A DNA stretch of 64,000 nt from Parelaphostrongylus tenuis (GCA_019055375.1 JAHQIW010007217.1:186001-250000); one strand, 5' to 3'. Shown: positions 1 to 13,200, counted from the first letter of the stretch. Notes: generated by a model from the sequence alone, not told the origin. Numbers and translations: made by a program.

Positions 1-3000
1 CTCTCAATGATTTTTTTGGTTCTTAGTGTGCTTCAAAAGTTAGAATCTTCATTGAGTTATAGAGAAAACCTTATGCTATCATTATACGAGTAGCAGCTAT
101 TATTATCCATTTATTCTGTACTATGAACACATTTAATCGCGGCTATTTTGACAATGGACTGACTCAGCAGCTTCACATATTTCACGCAAATCTTCTTAAT
201 CAAATATTAGCTCTGTAGTTTCCCGTCCCTCGTCTACTTCCCAGTTCTTAGGTAAGTTCAGTAAGACCATCTTAAGTTAGCTGCAGCCTTTCATCAGCGC
301 ACCGGAGTTCTTCTGACCAGCTACCTGTCTGCCAAGTATTGCGCCCTCGATTAAGATCATTGTGAGTTAATTCTTTTCTGCGTCGCATATATCAATCGTA
401 GTTGCATTTGAACTTCAAGCATAACTATAATAAAAGATGAAGAGTTAGTGGAGGGATGCTCATGAATTCCAGAAGATTTATGCAAGAAGAAACATTCGGA
501 TTTTAGGAGAATCAGTAGGGCAAATTTCGTATGTTAGCGTTGTTTCAGCACACTGCGTTTTACCCAGAATTTCGGTCCACACACCTGAGCTTTCCTGACA
601 GACGGTGAAAATACTCGGCAGCGTGTGGATTGGGTGTCGTACCGAGTTCACACAATGAGTTAACTCTACTTTTTGCAACAAAGTATTCTTACCAGTATAT
701 TCAAGAAAATTTATATTCTACGACGTAATTGTATATAGCAGGGAATGCAGTGCTGGTGCCTGTAGATGCCCGCATTGAAAGTGCGGTGTTCATGTCGCTG
801 TGAGACTTTGTGATGATTCAGATTCAGGAAGAGGCAATGTAAAAAGTACGTTTCATAGAATGCTTTATACTTCTCATCAAAAATTTACTTTTGAAGTGGT
901 CAGATAATCCATGTAGGGATTCAAATTGGTCTTTAGCATATGAAAACAGTCGAGTTTATTGTCATATGTAAAATGGTTAATGTATCTACAGTGTAAAAAT
1001 CCACAAATTGTATCAGGCAAAATGAAAAATCTTAATCGATATTGAATATTAAGGAGATTGTTTTGGTTTAATGTTGTTGAATGTTGAATGAAATTATTCA
1101 CAAAACGTTAGCAAAATCAACACTACCAAACGTGGCTTAGAAATGTGCTTTTTTCAAAGCACTTGAAAAGGAGCTTTCTCAAGGATGTAGTTTTTATATT
1201 GAAAGTAAAAACTACACAGCCTTTTTAGCGCTAGGACTTCGTTTATGGAAATCCTTCTAATAATAATCTACTAACCTTCAGTCAGTGGTTAGGTTTTCTT
1301 AGAATCAAAATTCTACTATGTGAGCACCAATAATCCACTGTGAAGTCGGCAAGAGAGGCTGATTGCTGTTACAGCAAAATTATGTAATTTGTTGGCTGGC
1401 AGCGTAAGCAAGAGATGCCTTTTCCAAAAGCCAATCGTGGTGTCAGAATGTCCTTTTTTGAGATGTCGAACGACTACAAGTAATGAAGTGGATTACCTCT
1501 TTTCTGCATAAACACAATTTACGAGCGCGTTCCCTGAAACGCGATTGTATGCCACAGAAATTGTATCTGAAAGTGAAACGCCTTATTCATATTAAAAAGA
1601 AATTCAAAAAAGCCTTTTAATGTTGAATTAATTCTTTTCAACGATCAAGTTTTCTAGATCAAAATCTCACTATATAGTACTAAAAAAACCGTTGTCAAGC
1701 TGAAAAAACGAACTGCGATTGCAAAACTTTATCTTTTTCTTCAATAACAAAATCTACTATGGAAATCATTCGACACAGAAAGCTTCGTACTAAAACCGAA
1801 TCTTTTCAGGCTATCGATTGGTTGCAAAGAGCAACAAAATAGGAAAAAATCTTTAGCAGCAACTAAAAATATGTTATTTTCCCAACGATGTGGTTTTCTC
1901 TTACGAAAATGCAAGATTTCGGAAGGATTGGCGATGCTTGTGTTTAGATTATTCATTCAGAAGTCTCTTAAGCTCTATCATTTACTTGAGGTAAAGTTTC
2001 TTTAAATGCCAAATAAATCGAAAATGTGTTAAATACACACAAATCTTCGTAGTCGTCCGATCGGAGGGCCCAGGAAGTACCAAAATAACCCTGATCGTCC
2101 GCAAAGGATTAACTTGAGAGAGGAGAACGTTACAAAAATGTTTCATTGTACTTGACGTTTTATTGCGACTATTTTTTTCGTACATCCAATAACTCAATTT
2201 GAATAGAATCAACTACTAACAGTGGCCTTTTATGCAAAACAGTTCTAATTAATTTCTTTGATTCCCAGGTTCTTGATCAGCCAAAAGCAGCTGTTATTAT
2301 AATCGTTTTTTTCAACAACTAGGGTTCAGTGGATTTTCACTTCTTCAAGGCCAGAAAAGTCGAAAATTGTTTGCGCCAGCCATACCTCATAATTCCGAAA
2401 CATGAAATCATTGAACCTAAATTTCAATCACATGAGAAGCAATACCGTTCACACACCCGTCGCTTTCTACGCTTAATCCATAAGCTTTCCATACGGGCGC
2501 CAACTGTGCATAGATCAAGTGGGTTGCCAATGCATCTCTCACATCAAAGTACCACTTCTGTACATCATGTCAGGTCACGTGTGATGTGAAAACGTTTCCC
2601 TTTTTGCAATTCATGTTTGGATTCATAGAATTCATCTATACTGCTTCGAAAATCTTGCGCACTAAAGTTTATACTCCTGTACAAAGGTAGTAGCCTCTAC
2701 ATCAACATCTCTCTTGTCGTGTCTCTAGTCCTATGTGCGCCTAGTGGGCTATTTGGATTGACTTTCAGTCTGCCAACTAAGTGCTCTTTTTACCCACGCA
2801 AAGTGGCCTACTAGTTTTGCCAATGTACTTGTAGCTAAACGCTTTACAAAATATTAGGTGAAATTCAATCGGACTTACGCTATTTCTGTTGTTATCAATA
2901 GGGCATACTATGCAGTTTCTGCCGTTCATAGACCTTTATACGACCTGTTGACAACTGACTGTTGCCTCAGAATGACGAACCGTTATCTTGGAATTTTTGT

Positions 3001-5050
3001 GATGTACTTTGGATGCCTCAGCAGAATTTTTGCTAGGTTTCCATTTATAAACCTGAATTTGATAGATTTTCGTTTAAAAAGCGGCTTAAGATCTTGAGAT
3101 AAAATTCTGCTACGCCCATTGGAATTAATATACTTTCTGAAGTGTTACACGTCATTTTATCAAGCGATGAAACTAATTAGACTAGGATATTGTAAAAAAT
3201 AGTTGAAAAATGTTATTTATTGAAATTCAGCTGTGAGAATACAATAAAGGAGATCTTGGTGTTACCGCGGAACTCTCAAAAACAAGGAACTTATGTGTAT
3301 GATTTGCACTATTTGTCATTTACACGTCCTATATTAAAGTTGTTACTTTTAAAGTTATAAGACCGATTGAGTTACGGCAATAGAAGTAAAAACTGGAAGT
3401 AGGAGGAGCTTATCTTGGATCATTTATATTTGCTCTTGCCTATTGCTGTAATTTTTCAACAAGTTCAGGAGAAAAAGTCGACAATGTGGCATCAAACAAA
3501 GTTGGTCGCCATACGGAAGAAGAACTACAGATATAACTGGATGATATGGAAAAGTTGGGCAACCATTGTGAAGACGAGTTATTGATTTGCAAAACTTAAC
3601 GCATCGTGTCTAAGATAGTTTTGACAAGAATCTTGACAAAATCAAAACTACAGGGAAAACCAGCAATGATGTAGCAGCTTGAAGGTGTTGTGAGAAAATA
3701 GAAAAAAATTGCGATACTAAATGAGCTTTTCTTTCTACCTATGCCACCGCATTTATCGATATCCTTCTTGAACGCACTTATCAATGACCTGAACACATAT
3801 TCAGCAAAATGAACGCTCCTTCTTATTGTGCACCTTGGAAATTTTGGTGAAAGGAATAATTTGCCTCGCGTTAGGTGGCAGGGGTAAGTGACGCAATCTG
3901 GAAAAAGTCAGCAAGATATTGTCTATCATAATTCTCTAACAAAAAGTGTTCGTCTGAATTTAAATTTGGAGCAACTGAAACGGAGTGAATTGACTGCGAT
4001 GCACTCGTGTTAACTTGACTTTTTATTACCAATAAAAGCTTTTTCACTGGACTCAAAGTCATTCGAAACCCGAAAAAACTCAAATTTAACTTTAGGCGTT
4101 CATCCATAGAAAAGTCTTCTTGGTGTGCTACAATAAAGAAAATAAGTACGCTTCACCTTTAGAGTAGTTTACCCGTTGCTTCTCGCACGGCTATGCTGAC
4201 GCTTAATACAGTGTCGTTCAGTGACTAGGTGTACTTTATTGTAATGAACAGGCGAAGTGTCGTCGAACAGATTTTCATAAAGTTAATTACACCATTAAGA
4301 ATGTCAAATATTCCCAAAAATCGCGTTTTGCAATGGCAGAACAAAATTTATGGAAGAAAAACACATTTTCAACCTGTGTTGCACATTTTCACCTGCTCGC
4401 TCATTAGAGTCCAGTCGAGAACACGTATTCTATAGCACGGACTTCAGAAAGCGCCTTTGAGAGAAACTTCATTACAGGCATTGCTAACATGCAACCGAGG
4501 GCTCATAAAGACTGCTCATCTATACTGTGTAGGGTTTCCTCTGGAAAAAAATGCGTAGTCCTGGCAAACATTTTTATACCATCTTTGACGATGTAAATCT
4601 TCCTCCTAGAATATGCAGCAACTTATGCAGTCAACATTGGCCAGTAACTATCTCCGTGAAATCAATACCGGCTACAAATGAACACTTCTTGTATGCACTT
4701 CAAATTGCTGATATACAATCAAACATCAAACTTTCTATCTCTTTCACTATTGTCGCTTTCTACACAAAAGTTTTATCCCTGGTATAAATGCTTGCCAGTT
4801 CTTCAATCAACTCTCAATCACCGGTTACGAATAGTTTATAGGAGCCAACTGGCACTTTGCACTCAAACGATATGTCACCTTGGACCCCTGGCAGCCTCTC
4901 ATCTAAAAATTAGGGTTGTGAGTGATCCGGGTGACAGCGCTTTCCTAGCCGCTCGACAATTATTTCTTTTCCGAAGTAAGAGTCTTTCAAAAACCCGACT
5001 AAGTCTAAACCTCGGCGCGATTAGAGAAATGCAAAATTTCTCGCAAACTG
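1..5050. other. Gene-poor AT-rich stretch, no supported gene
   Basis: I see no open frame here with recognisable protein similarity or convincing splice structure. Bases around 100-180 resemble those around 58,590-58,680, and parts of 1,150-1,960 and 3,300-4,120 resemble the degenerate satellite-like sequence seen near 34.3-35.0, 53.2-54.1 and 60.3-60.9 kb. The stretch is probably old repeat and intergenic DNA. Confidence 0.4.
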
Positions 5051-5152
5051 CCGTTTTCTTTATTCAAGACTTGCACTAGGTTGGTACTTCTTTTTTTTCA
5101 AAACTCGATGGCATATGATAAAAATGCCAGCCAATGAGCAATCAAGTGTACA

Positions 5153-5193
5153 ACACTCTATGTTAAGTGAAAATTTCACTTGACATAGAGTGT
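5153..5193 (+). repeat. Conserved hairpin in retrozyme-like unit
   Basis: The arms ACACTCTATGTTAAGTGAAA and their near-perfect complement face each other across almost no loop. The same hairpin recurs near 5,470-5,515, 7,845-7,890 and 15,690-15,735, so it belongs to the element unit rather than to this locus. Confidence 0.7.
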
Positions 5194-5279
5194 AAGGCGT
5201 TCGTCTTCTATAACTCCTGTAGGGAGAGTAGGGCTCCCGAGAGAACTGACTATCAAAAACTCGAAAGATGACGGGTTCT

Positions 5280-5322
5280 GCCCGACTGACGAGTCTGTAA
5301 GGATGAAACTCGTGTATTGGGC
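5280..5322 (+). ncRNA. Type I hammerhead ribozyme
   Basis: Core CTGACGA at 5,286 is followed by a short stem II with a GTAA tetraloop, then GAAA and a short stem III ending in UA. Stem I pairs GCCCGA (5,280-5,285) with TTGGGC (5,317-5,322). Cleavage is predicted after 5,316. Stem II closes with a weaker pair than in the 7.6-kb copies, so activity may be reduced. Confidence 0.75.
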
Positions 5323-5597
5323 TGTACAAGAGCCCTTACCAGACCACATGACAAGGTGGCTGAAATAATAATGAAAGGATCAATTGAAATTTGAGCGTGG
5401 TCTTAACAAAACACTTGAAATAAAGGTATAATATGATAAAATACCAGTCAAAGATCAACCGAGTGTACAACACTCTGTGTTAGGTGAAAATTTCACTTGA
5501 CATAGAGCGTAAAACGTTCGTCTTTGATAACTCTCTGTAGGGAGAGTAGGGCTCCCAAGAGAATTGAGTATGAAAAGATAGAAAGATGACGGCTTCT

Positions 5598-5640
5598 GCC
5601 CTACTGACGAGCTTGTAAGGACGAAACACGTGTATCGGAC
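5598..5640 (+). ncRNA. Hammerhead ribozyme, weakened stems
   Basis: Core CTGACGA at 5,604, GTAA loop, then GAAACACGTGTA. Stem I (GCCCTA against TCGGAC) and stem II both contain mismatches, so this copy has probably decayed. Predicted cleavage after 5,634 lies 318 nt from the upstream copy. Confidence 0.65.
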
Positions 5641-5984
5641 TGTACAAGAGCCCTTACCAAACCACATGACAAGTTGGCTCAAATAATAATGAAAGGATCT
5701 ATTGTTGACATTATAGCATGTATCTCTGAATTCCACAATGGTCTACTCTGACATTCAAATGTATTAACAGTGCCGTCTTTTTTCCAGACAAATCTGGCGT
5801 CAGACTTTACAGCAATCTGCAAAAATTCGTCTCTTTTGCAGACAATTTAAAGCATTATGACAATAATGCACACATTAAACATTAAGAAGGATAATGTACA
5901 CATTGCACACGTTTAGCACTTTAACACTTTATTTATCTTTATTCTTCATTTATCCTTACTTAGTTATCACAGTGTTCTTTTTTC

Positions 5985-6200
5985 ACTGTGCGGATCCCGG
6001 TACTTCTAGCAGTAATTCGTTTTCCGCCTTGTTCTTGAACGGCGTGGAATACTGGTTGAGCGATTCTCGTTGCAATCTCGAGGATGCTCTTGCTGTGGCA
6101 TTTCATAGTGTTATTGCTGACTGCTGGAGAGAAGTGGGGATGGAGCTCAGCTCCACGCGTGCCGTGATGCGCATCACAAACATTCGGCCACGGGGCCTCC
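5985..6200. repeat. Dispersed repeat, copy 1 of 3
   Basis: This shares blocks (for example GGCGTGGAATACTGGTTGAG and GGAGCTCAGCTCCACGCG) with 52,640-52,810 and 58,228-58,395. It is more GC-rich than its surroundings. Both strands are partly open, but the three copies do not share an intact frame, so I call it an interspersed repeat of unknown class. Confidence 0.55.
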
Positions 6201-6299
6201 ATTGTACACACTACACTTCCAAAATAAGATCTACAGTCTTTACCCACAGCTTCTCAATATCCAAAGTCCGATGCAACATATAATTACATCATGGAGTAT

Positions 6300-7590
6300 G
6301 CAATTCCTCGAATGAATATTGCCCATAATACACATTCGTTAACATATCTTGTAACTGACAAAGAACCACCGTATTTTGTAACTTAATACAAGGGTCATTC
6401 TAACACATTGCCCAAATGTTATGCATTAATCATCGTGCCGAAGCGATACGTGTACACCTAAGTGCCGGTAAAATTGCGTATGGAAACAATATACAACCGA
6501 AAAATCTGCATCAGCAACTAATTTTCAAAGAATGCAATTGTTGCTTCTCGCTGCTAACTCCCAAAACTCTGGTATATCTGTCACTTTCTCTTATATCTAT
6601 ATCATCTGATAATCGTGTATTTCGAAATGATCTTAGCATGCGAACAAAATAATCTCACCAATATCTGAAAAAACAATGAGAGCTTTAGGTTTTTGTTGGG
6701 AAGAGCTAAGAGGAAAAGGTAAAAAAGCCATGCCGAACAGAAATCACTTAGATTGGCATAAGTGGAGGACAATATGCTTGAAGCATCTATAGACCTCCAG
6801 AGCCATCCACGTGCTACTTATAAAGTCATTAAAGTATTGGAAAGGCGAGGATCCGAAGTCGCTCTGAGGGCTTTCAATTAAGAGAAAATACGCTGAGGGT
6901 CAAATTAGAGCATGTGTCCAACGACAAAATTTACCACGATAAATATTGTTCATAGCGCATAAAGAACGGATAAATAGAAACATTAAAACGGATAAAACAG
7001 TACAGCAATCTGTTTCATAGTAATAGAGGTCCAAACCTCTCAAAGTACACTAATGATTCAAAAAGTTGAAGGTTATCTATGATCTAGCATCGCATGCAGT
7101 GTGAAACGACGTTCCTAATTTTCGACTCATTATTTGCATTTCAATCACTATGATGACTAATAGTTCTCGTATGGAGTAGGAGGATAGCAAAACTGAAAGA
7201 TTTATAGTACAATTTCCGAAAAACTTATCGCAATTTCTAGAATACTAGAGAAAAATGATTATACCATAGGCAAGTATTTTTTCCAACACACAATAATTTT
7301 AAATACACTCAAAATATGCCAGAGTGTGCAGAAGAACGTTAAGAATAAGGAGCACAATTAATAGGATAAAAAGGACGTGATAAATTTCGCAGAACGCCGA
7401 GAAAAAAAAATTGTGTGATGTAAATCAGGTGCCGCTTCTAATGACTAAGCAAATCAAACGGCCATCTCTTAGGACGTAGTAGAAAAACTTATGCACTTGA
7501 ACAGGAGAACAGAAAAAATGTTGCTTTCCTCTATATTTTCAAGACATGTGCACGTGTAGGAGTTTTCGCCAACAATTATAAAACTCGATA
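6300..7590. other. No gene seen
   Basis: AT-rich sequence with short open frames only. I recognise no protein, RNA gene or repeat family. Confidence 0.4.
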
Positions 7591-7658
7591 ACTATTTATA
7601 AGGAGTATGACGCTCCCGAGAGAACTGACTATGAAAAGATCGACAGACGACGGGTTCT

Positions 7659-7701
7659 GCCCGGCTGATGAGTCTGTAAGGACGAAACACGTGTCTCGGG
7701 C
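7659..7701 (+). ncRNA. Type I hammerhead ribozyme
   Basis: Canonical CTGATGA core at 7,665. Stem II is GTCU/GGAC with a GUAA tetraloop, followed by GAAA and stem III ACAC/GUGU. The cleavage triplet is GUC (after 7,695). Stem I pairs GCCCGG with TCGGGC. All core positions are intact, so this is a good candidate for an active ribozyme. Confidence 0.85.
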
Positions 7702-7976
7702 TGTACAAGAGCCTTTACTAGATCACATGACATGTTGGCTCAAATAATAATGAAAGAATCTATTGAAATTTGAGCGTGGTCTTAATAAAGCACTCGAAGG
7801 AAAGGTATATTATGATAAAATACCAGCCAGCTATCAATCGAGTGCGAAACACTCTGTGTTAGGTGAATGTTTCACCTGACATAGAGTGTAAAGCGTAGGT
7901 CGTCGATAACTACATATAAGGAGTGTGACGCTCCCGAGAGAACTGACTATGAAAAGATCGACAGACGGCGGGTTCT

Positions 7977-8019
7977 GCCCGGCTGATGAGTCTGTAAGGA
8001 CGAAACACGTGTCTCGGGC
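7977..8019 (+). ncRNA. Type I hammerhead ribozyme
   Basis: Same ribozyme as at 7,659-7,701: CTGATGA at 7,983, GUAA-capped stem II, GAAA, stem III ACAC/GUGU, GUC cleavage site after 8,013 and stem I GCCCGG/TCGGGC. Confidence 0.85.
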
Positions 8020-8814
8020 TGTACAAGAGCCTTTATCAGACCACATGACATGTTAGCTCAAATAATAATGAAAGGAATTATAAAACTGTAAGACCTATCT
8101 GCAATAAACTTTGGAATTAAAAATATAAACTTTCTTATTTACCCTTTTTTTAGAATTTTCGTGAGCTTGTACACTTTCTTTTCAAAATCTATGGCTGACG
8201 ATTCGATAGCATCGCATTTCTCATAGCTGCTCAATTACTAAACTGGGGAAGGTCACCGGTGTATTGTCACAAACCATGAATGAATATTTTGTTCACTCAA
8301 CAACGACTTTTACATTTAATCTCTCATCTAGAGCGTGATATGCAAAACTTCGAACTTCAAGAGGAAATAGAACCCTCATTTCACCATATGGGGGAGCGCA
8401 TACTAACCAGTTATTTCACAGCCGCACTGTTCTGTCATCGGTCTTTCTGTGAAACAGTTGTCTCTGAACCCAGCTACGCTCAAAGATATTGGGCATATTT
8501 CATCCAGAAGAACTTTTTCTCAACCGCTGTTTCAGCGGTGGCATAATGTTATGGTTACATATCCAGTAATTTTGAGTAATATGCAGAACTTCGGTAGAAC
8601 GTCGCTGGCGCAGCTGGTTAGCACACACTCCCGAAAAGAGTGGAACTGATTTGATTCTGCTCGACGTTTGAAAACTTGCAACTACTAAACATTTCTGTGT
8701 ATTATATAGAAACTGTAACTAAATTTTAGCAACAAGTAAATATGGAAAAAATATACCATTTTGTATTAGGTCGTTCCAGAAACTTTGTCACTATAGTAAT
8801 TAACACAAGGTTTA

Positions 8815-9150
8815 TTAACCAGCAGTAATTAAAATTGTACGAATTTGGTATCGTATAATTGAGCACTTTCTTGTGAACATTCTGGCATACAAAGCACGAT
8901 ACATACTTTAAAATGGAGATGTGAAGGGAACAAATGTGCTTGCTACTCGTATCCGGAGCACAAAGGGAAATGCTAGTGAAGAGACGCACAAGATTGATGG
9001 AACTTCCTGTACGCGGCCCGAAAGCAACTATCTTCCAGACTGTTCTCTCCAGCTTCGAACATAGCGCTTCACCTCCTAGCCGTTTCTTCTGCAATCGTAT
9101 CACCGCCCAAGCGTTATTAATCTTGCAGCCGCTTCACTACCATGACGGAA
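8815..9150 (-). mobile_element. Mariner-derived remnant
   Basis: Read on the minus strand, this matches the fold-back mariner derivative at 39.0-39.4 kb: the same terminal sequence (around 8,830-8,950) and the same short piece of the transposase N-terminal helix-turn-helix region. The frame is broken and no DDD/E domain is present. The copy is more diverged than the 39-kb one and its far boundary is unclear. Confidence 0.45.
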
Positions 9151-9399
9151 AGCGAGTGGGTGAACACCGCGCGTGGTCTGAGTTATAGCAGTCATTTATT
9201 TTCCGAATATACATCACAATGTAAACGCATCGACGAGATACATACCGAGGTGAGAGATCGAGTGGAAAAGCGCCCAAGAATTGTGAACGATCTTTTTTAT
9301 CAAAGCCTGGCCAAGCATGACACGACAATGTTTTATAGTGCATTTTGTCTGATCAGTTCATAGAGAAGAGCATGGTGAAGAAGCAGAATAGTCTGCAGG

Positions 9400-11150
9400 T
9401 GAAGAAGACTACACACCGAAGCATTGCTTGAGTGTTGCTAGATTCTAATTATACACAAGCACTGATTTTACTGAATTGGTGCAAGACCGAGTCCAGTCGA
9501 GTAGAGTCGACTCGATGTTCTGAGTAAATTATTTAAGTTTTCCGAAGCATTTTTGCCCACATGCAGCAGCGAAAAATCAATGCTGAACCCTCGCTGATGA
9601 AAGCGATACACGTAATATGAACGCGAGAATTTTAATCAAACATTTGATGTTCTCATTTTATTGTCTTCAAAATCATTATTCAGTTATGAATATGTTGCCC
9701 AGCATTTTTTGGTGAATTAATTACTATCGTAAAGATGCGTCCTAGACGAAAATTTACTGAAGGACTTGATATCCTGGTTTCAGCCATTCAAGAGTGTGGA
9801 TCTCGCATATACAACGTTTTACGACCAGAATCAATGGAGAAATCGAAGCCTAGCTTTTGTCTACGAGTTGCAAATAAAACGAAGAGTTCAATTAAAAAGA
9901 GCAGCCTGCTAAATGTCATAACTTAGACAGAAGGAGCAATTAAAAAATGCTCCGACCGATTACTTGTTTAAGTTAACTGTATTTTTCAACACTCTTCAAT
10001 TGTCTTGTTCAAGAAAGGCGGTCGCTATGTAATAAGTTCATTTTTACCGCTTTTTATTGATGGAGAAACTCATTCAATCCCTAAAAACTTTCTACTACTC
10101 ATTTTCTCTGATGTGTGAATACATGCGTTTATATACGGTGTTTGCAGGCAATCACAACATCCCGAAAGACCGGCTTCTACTACCTTAACATATCAAGTGA
10201 AAATTGAAAACCGAAAAAAGCAAGTAAAGTTATTCACTAATCAAAATTCCCAAATTCATATGCCTTCTCCTCGATAGCTGATATTTAGGCTACCTCGCCT
10301 TTCTCAGAGACGTGTTTCCAATTGTAATGGTTCAGTCACCAAATATCATTCTCGAATGCTTATTGCAGGCAAGCCATACGAATCTCGGCCTTAAGACATT
10401 GGAGCCCTTGGATCACAATAACAAAAGTTTGTCCATTCTTTTCTTCGCTAAAATCTTTGAGCGAATCATTCAAAGTGTAAAATAATTTCCAAAAATTAAG
10501 AAAGTTAATTCTTATCTATTAGTTCAGGCTCATATGAGATGACAATCATGCAAATATTGGAGACCGAATGTCGTTGGATCCAGCAGACGAATTCTTAATT
10601 ATTTGTTCAGTTTCGTATGAGTAATATGGCATTTACGTACAATCAAGCGACTAGATCGAAACATTTATCAGTCTAAATCAACAACAATGATTGCATGATC
10701 TTGTGGTGAAGTCAGAGGATAAAATGGAGGAATTTCAGTGGTCTACAGCTAAGTCATAGTTTCAGTAAAGATACAATAACCTCTGATGACGGTAGGTCTT
10801 GTAGTTGCACGCACAATCATTTGAAATGCAGTCGTTGTTGATATAAAACTTATATGCCATCGACTGCGACACTTTTTTCATGAAGTCAGCAAAAAGAAAC
10901 AGCTGAGGGTCAGATTCATTTTCTGATTGCAAATCGCAGTAACACTACACTAGACACGACGGCCAACGTTCTTCTCTTTGCCTGAGGAACTCAGTGATGC
11001 TCTATGCTTTTTGTTAACTCATACGGTGCTTCCAAGCTCTCTATTGTTTATTCATCTGCTTATTTATTATTCTCCTAGCTATTCAGAATGAACCTGTTTT
11101 GCCAGGTTGTGATTTCTACATTGCAATACAATTAATCCAGACTTTCCGTT
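9400..11150. other. No gene seen
   Basis: No supported coding region. A short open frame at 9,735-9,926 has no recognisable domain or splice context. No structured repeat was noticed apart from a small palindrome near 9,495. Confidence 0.35.
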
Positions 11151-11156
11151 TCACCT

Positions 11157-11300
11157 TTTTAAGACCTCGCTCAAAATCATATCATCTGGCAACATACTTT
11201 GAGCACCATTCATGAGGTCTATTAGGGCAGTTATACTGTGCAAGGCACGTGTTTCGACATTACGACCTCGTCAGTTGCGCGGTGCCCACTGGTTCTGGAG
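11157..11300 (-). mobile_element. Fragment of hammerhead element
   Basis: It starts with the family edge AAGACCTCGCTCAAA, also seen at the ends of the 37.2, 41.4 and 48.4-kb elements, and holds one minus-strand hammerhead. The opposite arm present in other members is not seen. Confidence 0.5.
11238..11280 (-). ncRNA. Hammerhead ribozyme (partly decayed)
   Basis: On the minus strand: CTGACGA, GGTC-GTAA-TGTC as stem II, GAAACACGTG, and stem I TTGCGC complement against GTGCAA. The base expected to be U16.1 is replaced, so cleavage may be lost. Confidence 0.6.
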
Positions 11301-11639
11301 TCTCTGCTTGTGAGACTCTGAACGTTTCCCCGTTGCACACTGCAGGCTGCACCTTGGAGCATATTCAGCTAAGTAAAAAAGGTATCAATGGAGAGAGGGT
11401 AGATGTGAAGCAAGAACAAATGGTAATTTTGTGTTGTCGCGGCGTACTTCTCTTCAGAAGCCTTTTTGCAAACAGGACTTACCCACCCGACTATTAGTAG
11501 TTTTCTAGAAACTCGAATATCAGCAATTTCAAGAGCGGAAAGGTCGGCGATTGAGACATCCTTACAAGCCAAGCTCATCTTTGCTTTTGGCCAAAAACAT
11601 AATCACGACCAATAACAATCACAACGCTTTGGTAATAAA

Positions 11640-11645
11640 TTTATT
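11640..11645 (-). promoter_or_regulatory. AATAAA polyadenylation signal
   Basis: AATAAA on the minus strand about 70 nt past the stop codon of the small protein at 11,717-11,929. The spacing suits a nematode 3' UTR. Confidence 0.4.
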
Positions 11646-11716
11646 TAATGAAAAACTTCGAAACCAAAATCAACACATGACTCAAAAAATTTAAATAATC
11701 CTACAAATTCATAACA

Positions 11717-11929
11717 TCACACAAAAGTTCTTATTTCTTCAACTGAGAATTTCTTTCGAACATGCTCTATCCAAGGTTCAAAAGTAATCGTACTTCCATC
11801 AGATTCATCTGGTGGACAAGTCGCTGTGATTCCTTCCGTGCATTTATCGTCACATCTCTCAGCGGATATTTTCATATGAGTCAGATGAGAATGGACCACT
11901 ATCATGGTAATCATAATATGAATACACAT
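11717..11929 (-). CDS. Possible small secreted cysteine-containing protein (last exon)
   Basis: I do not recognise a family. The frame encodes about 70 residues. A hydrophobic, Met-rich start (MCIHIMITMIVVHSHLTHM) could be a signal peptide, followed by an acidic segment with three cysteines (RCDDKCTEG, then TATCPPDES) and a charged tail ending FSVEEIRTFV. A CACAG acceptor lies directly before the first ATG, so this may be a last exon joined to upstream coding sequence rather than a complete gene. An AATAAA signal follows the stop by about 70 nt. No paralogue is seen in the window. Chance open frame remains possible. Confidence 0.35.
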   Translation of the reverse strand: MCIHIMITMIVVHSHLTHMKISAERCDDKCTEGITATCPPDESDGSTITFEPWIEHVRKKFSVEEIRTFV

Positions 11930-11939
11930 CTGTGATTCT

Positions 11940-13200
11940 ATTATGACGAGAACGGGGTGATGAACTTAACGCGTTACCGATCCAAGGACGAGAGAGTGTG
12001 ACACAAGCGAGTGCATGGAGCAAGGAAACTTTCACCTAAAGAGAAAAATCTTAAAAGAAATAAGTACAGCATGATCGTTCACAGGGCTTAAAGATCGTTG
12101 GTCGTTGTTTCAAAAATCAAGCACTTCTGTTCGAATGCTATCCATCCGTTACTTTTCACTGGACTATAAGGCGGTAATTTAGACGTTTACTTATAGCCTT
12201 GAGTTGTGATTACTTTTCGTAATTCTTGAATAAATTTTAGATTGAATTGGCGACAGCTCACTTTGAAGTATTGTGATGGTTAACGAACAATTTTTAAGAT
12301 AATTTTCTCATTTGGGAATCAACAATGGAAATCATGTAAATTTTATGTGAATTTTTATTAAAGAAAAAAGAAAAGTATTTGGAGTAGTAGTCATAATTGA
12401 ACGACATTTATAAGCTACTATAGATTCGACGGGCAGCTGTCTATGATTTGAAAAAGTGCCCAAGATGACGAGGCTTTCTGTACAGCATATTATAGTACGA
12501 TTGTGTAGCTCCAATTTACCTTAGTTATGGAGTACATGAATCAATGATACTGATGACAATTGTAAAATGAGCGTCTAGGAAAGAAAAAGATGGAACAGCT
12601 CTTCCCTCAACGTTCGTTGCTTACACATTCCACAATATGAAAATGACGGGGATGAGTAGGTGAGTGAGTAAAACTATTCGCAACGTCGAAATCCGACACT
12701 CGTTGATGATGGAAATACTCTTTTTATTCTGTTGAGTCCGAAGATATTAATATACTCTCGAAGAGGACCATCGACGACTAGAGATGACAATTTGGTAATC
12801 TAATGGAAAGGGTAGGACGATGAAGCAGAATTTTACAATAACAAATGACGACACAACTTTAGAGGCTAAGATGAGGGACAAACTGTTTGACCTGTTTCTT
12901 CTTTTTTTCTTCGGAGTAGAGCAGCATTTTCATCTTACCAAAGCAAGATGCTTCTGTTATGAACCTTAAATATCTGAAAGGGAGAGATTCCAGTTGTGAC
13001 AAGATGTGAGCAGAATTTGCTAGATGTAATCAGTATTCGTTCCCCACTATGGAGAAATGGGCCTGATCGCGATGATTCATATGACTAAATCGACACCCAA
13101 GAATAAACGGTCACATATTTGATGTTGTTGAACTTGTAGTTAGGTCACATCACTCTAGAACACATATTGGAGCTACTGCCCCTTGATTAAAAGCCATAGG
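11940..13200. other. No gene seen
   Basis: AT-rich intergenic sequence with no recognised domain, ribozyme or repeat edge. Confidence 0.35.

Larger units (their letters stand above)
5090..5735 (+). mobile_element. Dimeric hammerhead (retrozyme-like) element
   Basis: A partial unit, one full unit and a trailing partial unit lie head to tail, each with a hammerhead core. The two predicted cleavage sites (after about 5,316 and 5,634) are 318 nt apart. Each unit holds a long hairpin (first copy 5,153-5,193) upstream of the ribozyme and a tail similar to the flanks of the Penelope-like element at 15-16 kb. No protein is encoded. I infer a non-autonomous element using PLE machinery; a truncated PLE terminal repeat is the alternative. 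Confidence 0.65.
7600..8085 (+). mobile_element. Dimeric hammerhead (retrozyme-like) element
   Basis: Second locus of the 5.1-kb family: partial unit, hammerhead, full unit with its hairpin, second hammerhead, trailing partial unit. Predicted cleavage sites after 7,695 and 8,013 are exactly 318 nt apart. The two ribozymes are almost identical, and their stem I, II and III pairings are better preserved than at 5.1 kb, suggesting a younger insertion. Confidence 0.7.

Noticed and set aside
2329..2589. Open frame of 86 codons on the plus strand
   Set aside because: No domain, no splice context, composition like random sequence.
8605..8650. tRNA-like TGGCGCAGCTGGTTAGCA segment
   Set aside because: Only an A-box-like stretch is present; no B box or cloverleaf follows, so it is not called a tRNA or SINE.
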